A DNA stretch of 64,000 nucleotides from Planctomycetaceae bacterium. Its GTDB lineage: Bacteria; Planctomycetota; Planctomycetia; Pirellulales; PNKZ01. Below, piece by piece: positions 39,271 to 46,596 of the stretch. Below the pieces are notes generated by a model that was not told the origin of the DNA, ran no database searches, and was given only the letters and a program-made list of their open reading frames with translations. The position numbers and the translations under genes were made by a program. Positions within the stretch are counted from its first letter, which is position 1. Every line of letters begins with the position of its first letter. Location: NCBI GenBank assembly GCA_016793115.1, contig JAEUIN010000074.1, forward strand, positions 1 through 64,000, read 5' to 3'.

Positions 39271-40398
39271 GTGAAACCCAAGTCGCAACATCGCCCCGCA
39301 ACTTCCGACGCGCCGACTGGGCAATCAGCGGAAGCCGAAGGCGGGCCGGCCCCGAAGACCTCGGAGCGTCTGCTCATCGAGGTCTGGCGACAAACCGCGA
39401 CGGAGGCCGAACCTGCGGCGAACGTGCTCTGCACGACGCAAGGCCGCGCGCAGCTCGCGCGATTTGCAGCCGACCGCTATCCGGCTGCGAACGTGCGCTG
39501 CTCGTTTCTGGATCTGTATCACCTCCGCCTTGCGGAAACCGCAATCGCAGACAACGGCGGCCGCGTCCGCCTCGTGTGTGAGCCCGACTTTCCGGCGGAG
39601 CAGATCGACGTCGCCGCGCTGCCGCTCACTTCGCAAGGCGACGGCGAACTCGCCCGCGACCAATTGCAACAAGCCTATGAAGCCCTGCGCCCCGACGGGC
39701 TGCTGCTCGCCGCGACGGACAATCCACGCGACGTCTGGCTCGGGGAGCAGGTCGCCGCGCTTGGCGGCAAGGTGCGCCGCTTGGGGTTCGACGAAGGCGC
39801 GGTCTATGCCGTTCGTCATACCGCACCGTTGAAACGGCGGCGCGATTTCCGCTGCGAGTTCGCCTTTCGCGACCGGGAACGCCTGCTGGCCGTCGAAAGC
39901 CGGCCCGGCGTGTTTTCGCATCGCCGCATCGATCCCGGCGCTCGTCGCTTGATCGATGCGATGGAGCTTCGCGACGGCGACCGCGTGCTCGATATCGGTT
40001 GCGGTTGGGGGGCGGTGGCCGTGGCCGCGGCGGTGCGATTGCCGGCAATCACGGTTGAAGCCTTCGATTCCAATGCCCGCGCGGTGGAATGCACGCGCGG
40101 CAACTCCGCGCGGAACGGCGTCGCCGATCGCGTCGCGGCACGGCTCGCCGCCGACGGTCGCGTCGAACGTCCCGGCACGTTCGACGTCGCGCTCGGCAAT
40201 CCTCCCTACTATGCCAACTTTCGTATCGCCGAACTATTTGCCGCGTCGGCCTACGACGCCCTCCGCCCCGGCGGCCGGCTTTGGATGGTCACCAAATTCC
40301 CCGATTGGTATCTCGCAAACCTGCCGACGCGCTTTGCCGACGTCGAAGCTCGCGAGCTCAAGGGCTACGTCGTCGTCGCCGGCCGCCGCCGCGGCTAG
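39271..40398 (+). CDS. RsmC/RlmG-like SAM methyltransferase
   Basis: A 375-residue protein with two methyltransferase-like halves. The N-terminal half lacks a clear SAM motif. The C-terminal half has VLDIGCGWGAVAVAAA, FDSNARAVECTRGNSARNG and the catalytic LGNPPYY used for exocyclic amino groups of guanine. This double-domain build is that of RsmC (16S G1207) and RlmG (23S G1835); which rRNA it acts on cannot be told. GTG start at 39271; a TATACT at 39255-39260 only 10 bases upstream hints at a very short leader. Confidence 0.87.
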   Translation: MKPKSQHRPATSDAPTGQSAEAEGGPAPKTSERLLIEVWRQTATEAEPAANVLCTTQGRAQLARFAADRYPAANVRCSFLDLYHLRLAETAIADNGGRVRLVCEPDFPAEQIDVAALPLTSQGDGELARDQLQQAYEALRPDGLLLAATDNPRDVWLGEQVAALGGKVRRLGFDEGAVYAVRHTAPLKRRRDFRCEFAFRDRERLLAVESRPGVFSHRRIDPGARRLIDAMELRDGDRVLDIGCGWGAVAVAAAVRLPAITVEAFDSNARAVECTRGNSARNGVADRVAARLAADGRVERPGTFDVALGNPPYYANFRIAELFAASAYDALRPGGRLWMVTKFPDWYLANLPTRFADVEARELKGYVVVAGRRRG

Positions 40399-40521
40399 GC
40401 GGCTTGCCGCCCGTTGCGACCGTCACAATCGCTAAGACCGCGAGCGTGCGACGAAGAGTCCGCGGCGAGCTATGGTTGAGCGACCGAGATTTTCTTCGTC
40501 TCCGCACCGCAAAGCTCACCG

Positions 40522-41550
40522 ATGTCGCAACTGGAAGCCGCCGCCGACGCGCTCGGCGTCGAAATGCCCGCCGCCGATTGTTTCCTCTGCCGTCGCCCGC
40601 TGACCGCTTGGCTCACTTTGCCCGGCGACTGGCGCAAGCCGCGCTCGGTGCGACCGTGGCACTTGCTGTGGTGCGACTCCTGCTCGTTCGGCGCAGTCGC
40701 TCCGCGCCCTTCGCCGGAGGAACTCGCCGCAGCCTACGCCGTCGACGATTACTACACGCACCATGCTCCGCAAGCGGTTGCGGCCGTGCGCTCGCTCGCC
40801 GATCGTTTGCGCGTGAAGCTCGCGTGGTATGCCGATCTCGGGGTGGAAGCCGAACTCGCTCCCTGGAGCCTCGCACGCCACGGCGTTCGCGCTCCGGCCT
40901 CGCTGTGCGACGTCGGCTGCGGCAACGGCGGCACGCTCCGCACGATGGCCGCGGCCGGTTTCCAAGTCGTCGGCATCGAACCCGACGGCGACGCTTGTCG
41001 CACTGCGAACGCCGCCGGCTTGCATGTCGTCGAAGGCTCGGCCGAAAACTGGCCTGCGGCGCTGAGCGATCGTACGTTCGACGTCGTTACGATGATGCAC
41101 GTGCTCGAACACACGATGGATCCCGTCGCGGCCGTGGCTCGCATCGCCGACGCCCTCCGCCCGGGCGGTACGTTTTTCGTCGAAACCCCGAACAACGCCT
41201 GTCGCGGGCTCCGCGAAGCGGGCATCGCCTGGCGCTGGCTCGATGCGCCGCGGCATCTCAACTTCTTTACCCCCGCGAGCCTGCAGGCCGTGTGCACACA
41301 AGCCGGGCTTGAAATCGCGGCCGTCGAATACACCGGCTACGCGCGGCAATTCCAGCACGATTGGCTCAGCGACGAACAAGAGATTCATCGCCGCTTAAAG
41401 CAACTCGCCGCCGGTGCATCCCAAATCAAATCGACGCCGCTCCGCCCGCGCAATAGCGCCTGGCGGGCCATGAGCTTGCTCCGGCAAACGTGGAACGCCT
41501 CTCCGGCCGAGAAGTACGACTCGGTCCGCGTGATCGCTCGAAAGCGTTAA
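40522..41550 (+). CDS. Zinc-ribbon class I methyltransferase
   Basis: A 342-residue protein. N-terminal zinc ribbon with C20-x2-C23 and C51-x2-C54, then a class I SAM fold: LCDVGCGNGGTLRTM, VVGIEPDGDA, VVTMMHVLEHTMDP and LRPGGTFFVETPN. The zinc ribbon plus Methyltransf_23 layout resembles sugar C-methyltransferases and related small-molecule enzymes. The segment APRHLNFFTPASLQ is typical. It follows the RsmC-like gene by 123 bases on the same strand. Substrate not evident. Confidence 0.88.
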   Translation: MSQLEAAADALGVEMPAADCFLCRRPLTAWLTLPGDWRKPRSVRPWHLLWCDSCSFGAVAPRPSPEELAAAYAVDDYYTHHAPQAVAAVRSLADRLRVKLAWYADLGVEAELAPWSLARHGVRAPASLCDVGCGNGGTLRTMAAAGFQVVGIEPDGDACRTANAAGLHVVEGSAENWPAALSDRTFDVVTMMHVLEHTMDPVAAVARIADALRPGGTFFVETPNNACRGLREAGIAWRWLDAPRHLNFFTPASLQAVCTQAGLEIAAVEYTGYARQFQHDWLSDEQEIHRRLKQLAAGASQIKSTPLRPRNSAWRAMSLLRQTWNASPAEKYDSVRVIARKR

Positions 41551-41557
41551 CGTTCGC

Positions 41558-42535
41558 CTACGAACGGGGCGCCAACCACACGTTGCGATACTCGACCGGA
41601 TTGTTGTGGTCTTGCAAGAGAATCGGCAGCGGCTCCGGCCCCTCCGGCTGCCCGCCGCCGGTCTTATTGGGAATCGCCACGTTGTTCTGCACCGTCACGC
41701 CGTTGTGCACGACGGTGATCACGGCATCGGCGGTCTTCTGCCCGGTCGCGTTGAAGCGAGCCGCGCGGAAGTCGATGTCGTACGTCTGCCAAACCAGCGG
41801 CGGCAGGCACATGTTGATGTCGGGAGCTTTAGTCTTGTACAACCCGCCGCATTCGTTGTGCACGCCTTCCAGCCCGAACGAATCGAGCACCTGCACTTCG
41901 TAGCGCCGCTGAATGTAAACGCCGCTGTTGCCGCGGGCCTGTCCGGTCGCCGTCGGCATGTAGGGGAGGCGGAATTCCAGGTGCAATCGGAAATCGCCGA
42001 CCGGGCGCTTCGTCATCGTGCCGTGCATCAAGTTGCCCGACGGAGAAATCTGCGCCTTCTCGTCGAACTCCGCGGTCGAGGTGCCGTCGAACAGCACGAT
42101 CGCTCCGGGCGGCGGCTGCAAACCCATCGTCGGGCTGGTGCGCATCGCTCGTCGCAACACGCCGAGTTGCCGACCCGCCGGATCGCGCAACACGGCCAAG
42201 CCGAGCTGCACATCGAGCGTCACGCCGTCCCCGACGAGCTTAAGCGTCGACGCATCGCGCTTGCCGGCGAAGGTCGCATGCCGCGACCAGTGGCCCCCTT
42301 CGCCCGGCAGTCCGCCCGCGTAGAGAATGCCTTGAAACTGTCCGTCCCCTTGGGCGACGACTTGCAGGCCCGTCGAGCCGTAGGTCACGGTGTTGCCCGA
42401 GAACTCGCCTTGGAAGAAGTAGTCGTCGCCGGCTTCGGCGAGCGTCGTATACGTAGGAAACTTCGCCGGGGCGGCGGCTTGCGACGACGCGGCGAACGAG
42501 AAAACGGCGATGGCGAGGAGGGCGGAGCGAATCAT
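41558..42535 (-). CDS. Secreted DUF1080 (3-keto-disaccharide hydrolase-type) protein
   Basis: A 325-residue exported protein (signal peptide MIRSALLAIAVFSFAASSQAAA). Residues ~25-150 form a beta-rich N-terminal module. The C-terminal ~190 residues are DUF1080: LFDGTSTAEF, DFRLHLEFRLPYMP, NSGVYIQRRYEVQVLDSFG, QTYDIDFRAARF and ILLQDHNNPVEYRNVWL. Members act on 3-keto-glycosides or bind glycans, so secreted sugar metabolism is inferred. The open frame extends to 42673, but the ATG at 42535 starts the signal peptide. Confidence 0.9.
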   Translation of the reverse strand: MIRSALLAIAVFSFAASSQAAAPAKFPTYTTLAEAGDDYFFQGEFSGNTVTYGSTGLQVVAQGDGQFQGILYAGGLPGEGGHWSRHATFAGKRDASTLKLVGDGVTLDVQLGLAVLRDPAGRQLGVLRRAMRTSPTMGLQPPPGAIVLFDGTSTAEFDEKAQISPSGNLMHGTMTKRPVGDFRLHLEFRLPYMPTATGQARGNSGVYIQRRYEVQVLDSFGLEGVHNECGGLYKTKAPDINMCLPPLVWQTYDIDFRAARFNATGQKTADAVITVVHNGVTVQNNVAIPNKTGGGQPEGPEPLPILLQDHNNPVEYRNVWLAPRS

Positions 42536-42795
42536 GTCGTGTCGCTGATCGAAAGACGAGAGCAGGGGAACTCGAAAGCGGGTTACAGGGTAAGCTGCCG
42601 CGATAGGCTGGGCAAGTTGCGACAAGCCGGCCGGACGCTCCCCCGCGCCGGATTGCCGCAAGTTTTGGATCAAGCTTAGCTTACGCTTCGCGCTCCTTGC
42701 AGGCTTTCGTCGATTTGCGGAGAATCACCGGCTTAAGTCCCGCCAAGCGGCTTCGTTCAGCACACCGCCGCTCATCTTTCAGGAGTCTTTCGGTT

Positions 42796-43710
42796 ATGCG
42801 TCGCTCGTTCCGTTCGCTTGTTTGGGCCGTCGCCGCGGCCTGTTGCGTTTCGCCCGCCTTCGCCGCTGATCCGGCCGCGAACACGCTCACGCCCGAAGAA
42901 AAGGCCGCGGGTTGGAAGCTGCTGTTCGACGGCAAGTCGACCGCCGGCTGGCGCAACTACCAGAAAGACACGGTCGGCCCCGGCTGGAAGGTGGAAAACG
43001 GCGAACTCTCGCGCGTCGAGAAAGACGCCGGCGATATCATCACTAAAGACGAGTTCGGCGCCTTCGAACTCACGCTCGACTACAAGATTTCCGAAGGGGG
43101 CAACTCGGGCCTCATGTACCACGTGAAGGAAACCGAGAAGCGCCCGTGGCAAACCGGTCCGGAAATCCAAATCCAAGACAACAAGGCCGGGCACGATCCG
43201 CAAAAGGCCGGCTGGCTCTATCAGTTCTATTCGTCCGACAAAGACTCGACGAAGCCAGCCGGCGAGTGGAACACGCTCCGCATCGTGATCACGCCGGAAA
43301 AGTGCGAACACTTCATGAACGGAGTGAAGTACTTCGACTACGTGAAGGGGAGCGCCGATTGGAACGCCCGCTACGAGAAGAGCAAGTTCAAGGCGTTCCC
43401 GAACTTCGGCAAGGCCACGAGCGGCCACATCTGCCTCCAAGACCACAACAACTTGGTCAGCTTCCGCAACATCAAGATTCGCGACCTCGGCAAGCCGGCC
43501 GCCGCCGCGACCTCGCAAGCCAAGCCGACGACCAAGCCTGCCGCGAAGCCGGAAGCTGCGAAGGCCGCCGCGCCCAAGACCGAGACCGCGACGGCCGCGG
43601 CCGAAGCCCAACCGGAAGCCGCAGCGACGGCGCAATCCGGCGTCCGCTACACCACGACGCAACGCCGCGTCGGCCCGCTGCAACGCATTCGTAACGCGTT
43701 GAATCGCTAG
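42796..43710 (+). CDS. Secreted DUF1080 protein with basic Ala/Pro/Lys tail
   Basis: A 304-residue exported protein (signal peptide to AFAADP). The DUF1080 domain is at ~35-235: GWKLLFDGKSTAGWRNY, DFGAFELTLDYK-type strand, GGNSGLMYHVKE, GPEIQIQDN, GHICLQDHNNLVSFRNIKIRDL. It is followed by ~50 residues of Ala/Lys/Pro/Thr repeats and a basic end GVRYTTTQRRVGPLQRIRNALNR. An AGGAG precedes the ATG at 42796. The tail may anchor the protein to the envelope; that is a guess. Divergent from the other DUF1080 gene, so the two share a promoter region. Confidence 0.9.
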   Translation: MRRSFRSLVWAVAAACCVSPAFAADPAANTLTPEEKAAGWKLLFDGKSTAGWRNYQKDTVGPGWKVENGELSRVEKDAGDIITKDEFGAFELTLDYKISEGGNSGLMYHVKETEKRPWQTGPEIQIQDNKAGHDPQKAGWLYQFYSSDKDSTKPAGEWNTLRIVITPEKCEHFMNGVKYFDYVKGSADWNARYEKSKFKAFPNFGKATSGHICLQDHNNLVSFRNIKIRDLGKPAAAATSQAKPTTKPAAKPEAAKAAAPKTETATAAAEAQPEAAATAQSGVRYTTTQRRVGPLQRIRNALNR

Positions 43711-43722
43711 TCAGCAAACGAG

Positions 43723-43743
43723 CGGCGGGGTTGATCCCCGCCG
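43723..43743. repeat. GC-rich hairpin preceding palindromic repeat copy A
   Basis: CGGCGGGG (43723-43730) and CCCCGCCG (43736-43743) form a perfect 8-base stem around a five-base loop, directly after the DUF1080 stop. An almost identical hairpin sits at 45054-45074 in the same position relative to repeat copy B, so hairpin and repeat travel together. No T-run. Confidence 0.7.
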
Positions 43744-43767
43744 TCTGTGCATCCGGCAGGGGCATCG

Positions 43768-43826
43768 GTGCCACGGGTGGCTTGTCCACCCGTGCTCGCT
43801 ACACTGGTGGGCAAGCCGGCAGTGCC
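43768..43826. repeat. Composite palindromic repeat, copy A (diverged)
   Basis: Two adjacent hairpins: CACGGGTGG/CCACCCGTG around CTTGT (43772-43794), then CACTGGTGG/CCGGCAGTG around GCAAG (43802-43824). Related to copies B and C, but the first stem differs by a compensating T-A to G-C change and the spacer between hairpins is 7 bases instead of 16. Confidence 0.75.
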
Positions 43827-43854
43827 GCTTTGCCGATCCGCACGTTCGAACCAT

Positions 43855-43888
43855 GAGGGCGGGGCCGCGCGGCTCCGCCCTCTTTTTT
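43855..43888 (+). terminator. Strong intrinsic terminator directly upstream of a sialidase-like gene
   Basis: GAGGGCGG (43855-43862) pairs with CCGCCCTC (43875-43882), followed by six T residues (43883-43888). The GAGG ribosome site of the next gene begins only about 6 bases later and its ATG is at 43910. So it either ends DUF1080 transcripts or acts as an attenuator for the next gene. Confidence 0.8.
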
Positions 43889-43909
43889 CCTCCCGAGGAA
43901 ACGTCTCCC

Positions 43910-45049
43910 ATGCTTCGCACCTCGCTCGCCATCATCGCGCTCGTCGCCGTCTGCTGCTCGCGGGGCGATACGGCAACCGCCGCCGACATCCAAAAAATTC
44001 CGCTCCTGATGGCGACGCCCGACGCCCCGCGCCGCTCCGAGGGGGACTTCGTCGTGTTGAAAGACGGCCGCATTCTCTTCGTCTACAGCAAGTTCACCGG
44101 CGGCGGCGGCGACTTCGCCGAGTCGCACTTGGCCGGCCGCACGTCGAGCGACGGCGGCAAGTCGTGGACTAAAGACGATGTCGTCGTGCTCCCCAACGAA
44201 GGCAAAATGAACACCATGTCGGTTTCGCTCAATCGCTTGGCCGACGGCCGCATCGCACTCGTCTACGCGCGCAAGAATTCGCTCTACGATTGCCGTCCCT
44301 ATATCCGCTTCTCGTCCGACGAAGCGGCCACGTGGAGCGACCCGGTCCAGATCATTCCCGAATCGGAAAACGGCTACTACGTCGTGAACAACGATCGCGT
44401 CGTGCAACTCAAGAGCGGCCGGCTCTTGGTGCCCGTCGCCTGGCACGACAATCCGGTCGGCGGCAAGTTCGAAAGCCGCGGCGTCGTCATGTGCTACCTC
44501 AGCGACGACGCCGGCCGCACTTGGCGGCGCGGCAAAGGTTCGCAGGACGGCACGCAGCCCGACGGCACGCGCGTCACGCTGCAGGAACCGGGCGTCGTCG
44601 AACTCAACGACGGCCGCGTGCTGATGTTCTCGCGCACCGGCTCCGGTTCGCAGTATCTCTGTCATTCCGCCGACGGCGGCGAAACGTTCGACGTGCCGCG
44701 CCCGTCGGCCCTGATCTCGCCGCAGTCCCCGGCGTCGATCGAGCGGATTCCGTCGACGGGCGATTTATTGTGCGTCTGGAACGATCGGACCGGGATGCCT
44801 CCGCCCGCCCCGAAGGCCAGCAAACGCACGCCGCTCAAAGCCGCGATCTCAAGCGACGAAGGGGCGACCTGGAAGAACGTGACGATGCTCGAAGCCGACC
44901 CCGAAGGCTTTTATTGCTACATCGCCGTCGAGTTCGTCGGCGACGACGTGCTGCTCGGCTATTGCGCCTCCGACTTGCGCACGAGCAAGAACCTCGCCGA
45001 TACGCAGATCATGCGTCTCCCGGTCAAACTGCTGTATCCCGGCAAATAG
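43910..45049 (+). CDS. Secreted sialidase/BNR-repeat protein
   Basis: A 379-residue exported protein with a signal peptide (LRTSLAIIALVAVCC, cleavage near ATAAD). Five Asp boxes mark a six-bladed propeller: SSDGGKSW, SSDEAATW, SDDAGRTW, SADGGETF and SSDEGATW. An Arg-containing strand before the first box (RRSEGDFVVLKDGRILFVYSKF) fits exo-alpha-sialidase-like families of planctomycetes. Only distantly like the sialidase at 10781. GAGGAAA lies before the ATG at 43910. The frame also opens at 43853, but that start is buried in the terminator hairpin. Confidence 0.87.
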   Translation: MLRTSLAIIALVAVCCSRGDTATAADIQKIPLLMATPDAPRRSEGDFVVLKDGRILFVYSKFTGGGGDFAESHLAGRTSSDGGKSWTKDDVVVLPNEGKMNTMSVSLNRLADGRIALVYARKNSLYDCRPYIRFSSDEAATWSDPVQIIPESENGYYVVNNDRVVQLKSGRLLVPVAWHDNPVGGKFESRGVVMCYLSDDAGRTWRRGKGSQDGTQPDGTRVTLQEPGVVELNDGRVLMFSRTGSGSQYLCHSADGGETFDVPRPSALISPQSPASIERIPSTGDLLCVWNDRTGMPPPAPKASKRTPLKAAISSDEGATWKNVTMLEADPEGFYCYIAVEFVGDDVLLGYCASDLRTSKNLADTQIMRLPVKLLYPGK

Positions 45050-45053
45050 CGAG

Positions 45054-45074
45054 CGGCGGGGTTTATCCCCGCCG
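45054..45074. repeat. GC-rich hairpin preceding palindromic repeat copy B
   Basis: CGGCGGGG (45054-45061) and CCCCGCCG (45067-45074) around TTTAT, five bases after the sialidase-like stop. Second copy of the hairpin at 43723; the flanking GAG and CGTC bases are shared too. Confidence 0.7.
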
Positions 45075-45084
45075 TCCGGACATT

Positions 45085-45160
45085 GGGTGGCACTGGTGGC
45101 TCGTCCACCAGTGCGATGCGACTTGCTGGAGCACTGGTGGGCAAGCCACCAGTGCCACCC
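45085..45160. repeat. Composite palindromic repeat, copy B
   Basis: A 76-base element with perfect 16-base ends: GGGTGGCACTGGTGGC and its reverse complement. Each half is also a hairpin: CACTGGTGG/CCACCAGTG around CTCGT and then around GCAAG. The central 16 bases are not conserved with copy C. It lies between two convergent genes. Confidence 0.9.
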
Positions 45161-45172
45161 TCTATAGTGCTC

Positions 45173-46501
45173 TCAATCCGCCCCCTTCGTCGCATCAAGC
45201 TGCTTGTACTTCTCTTGGTACTTGTGCCACAGCCGCTTTTGACGATCGTTCAAGTCGACCGTGCGACCCTCGATGTACGCCGCGGTCACGTGCGTGTCGA
45301 TCTCCAGCGGATTGCCGGTCGTCACGATCAACGTCGCCGCCTTGCCGACTTCCAGCGAGCCGAGTTCCTTCTCGACTCCTAAAATCTGCGCCGGATAGAG
45401 CGTGATCGCTTTCAAGGCTTCGTCTTCCGGCAATCCGTAGCTCGCCGCGGTCGCCGCGTGATACGGCAAGTTGCGCACGTTCGCCATCCGGTCCGACGCG
45501 CTGATGCAGAATTTCACTCCCGCCTTGTACAACCGCGCCGGCACGGTGAACGGCGTGTCATACGGATCGTTGCGGTGCCGCGGCAATCGATTCACCCCTT
45601 TGACGACGACCGGCACGTTTTCCGTCCGCAGCAGTTCGGCGCACTCCGGCGCGTGGTAGCCGCCGACGATCACCAGCTTCACCCCTTCTTTGCGGGCAAA
45701 CGCCACGGCCGATTGAATCTGCCGCATATCGTCGGCCCGCACGAACATCGGCGTCTTCCCTTCGAGCACCGGAAGCATCGCTTCCCAGCGGGCGTCGTAG
45801 TCCGGCGGCGCGGCCCCTTGCTCGGCGCGGGCCTTCTTCAATCGCTGATAAGCTCGCGCGTCGGCGAACACGGCCGTCATCTGTTCGACGACTTTGGCTC
45901 GCGTCCGCTCGGCGGCAGGCTTGGTGTCGTCGAGTCGCCAGGTATAGGTCGGAATCAGCGCGGGCCATTCGACGATCAGCCCGCAGTCGCGCCGCACGAG
46001 CATCTCTTCCCAGGTCCAACCGTCGAGCGCGATCACGCTCGACAGGCCGGAGATGAGGCCGCCGTTGGGTGCGGTCACGGCGGTGAGTACGCCGTTGGAA
46101 CGGGTGACCGGAATCACTTCGCTGTCCGGATTCACGGCCGTGTGGGCTCGCGCGCTCGGATTAATCTCGCCGGTTTCGGCGTCGTCCACGGTCGCTCGCA
46201 CGGCGGCGATTTCAACGAGGCCGAGATCGGTATCGGCGTCGAACAGCCCCGGATAGACGTGCTTCCCTTTCACGTCGATCTTCATCGCGTCGTCGGGAAT
46301 CTTCACGTCTTTACCGATCGCCGTAATCTTCCCTTTGTCGAACACGACCGTGCCGCCGTCGATCGCGCCGCCGCTCACCGGATGCACCGTGCCGCCCGTA
46401 AGCGCAATCGGCTTCGTCTGCGGAGCGCCGGGAATTTCGTCGTTGGCGCGAACCAGGCCGACGAACGAAAGGCAGGTCAATCCGAGGAGTATGTGTTTCA
46501 T
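45173..46501 (-). CDS. Amidohydrolase-family protein lacking the HxH motif
   Basis: A 442-residue exported protein (signal MKHILLGLTCLSFVGLVRAND). Amidohydrolase/imidazolonepropionase-like frame: ALTGGTVHPVSGGAIDGGTVVFDKGKITAIG, then VYPGLFDADTDLGL where active enzymes have PG-x-x-D-x-H-x-H, and a C-terminal LGVEKELGSLEVGKAATLIV. The two first metal-ligand histidines are replaced (D-A-D-T), so metal-dependent hydrolysis is doubtful. An open frame continues to 47119 through repeat copy C, but the signal peptide fixes the start at 46501. Downstream of and related to the 1046-residue gene. Confidence 0.87.
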   Translation of the reverse strand: MKHILLGLTCLSFVGLVRANDEIPGAPQTKPIALTGGTVHPVSGGAIDGGTVVFDKGKITAIGKDVKIPDDAMKIDVKGKHVYPGLFDADTDLGLVEIAAVRATVDDAETGEINPSARAHTAVNPDSEVIPVTRSNGVLTAVTAPNGGLISGLSSVIALDGWTWEEMLVRRDCGLIVEWPALIPTYTWRLDDTKPAAERTRAKVVEQMTAVFADARAYQRLKKARAEQGAAPPDYDARWEAMLPVLEGKTPMFVRADDMRQIQSAVAFARKEGVKLVIVGGYHAPECAELLRTENVPVVVKGVNRLPRHRNDPYDTPFTVPARLYKAGVKFCISASDRMANVRNLPYHAATAASYGLPEDEALKAITLYPAQILGVEKELGSLEVGKAATLIVTTGNPLEIDTHVTAAYIEGRTVDLNDRQKRLWHKYQEKYKQLDATKGAD

Positions 46502-46517
46502 AAAATTTATGTTGGTT

Positions 46518-46593
46518 GGGTGGCACTGGTGGCTTGTCCACCAGTGCAGCGAGTCGCCGGAGAGCACTGGTGGACAAGCCACCAGTGTCACCC
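46518..46593. repeat. Composite palindromic repeat, copy C
   Basis: A 76-base element of the same design as copy B: CACTGGTGG/CCACCAGTG around CTTGT, a non-conserved 16-base centre, then CACTGGTGG/CCACCAGTG around ACAAG. Outer ends differ by one G-T. It fills the gap between two minus-strand amidohydrolase genes. Confidence 0.9.
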
Positions 46594-46596
46594 CGC

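Noticed and set aside
43768..46593. CRISPR array
   Set aside because: Three repeats only, over 1 kb apart, with genes between and no cas gene.
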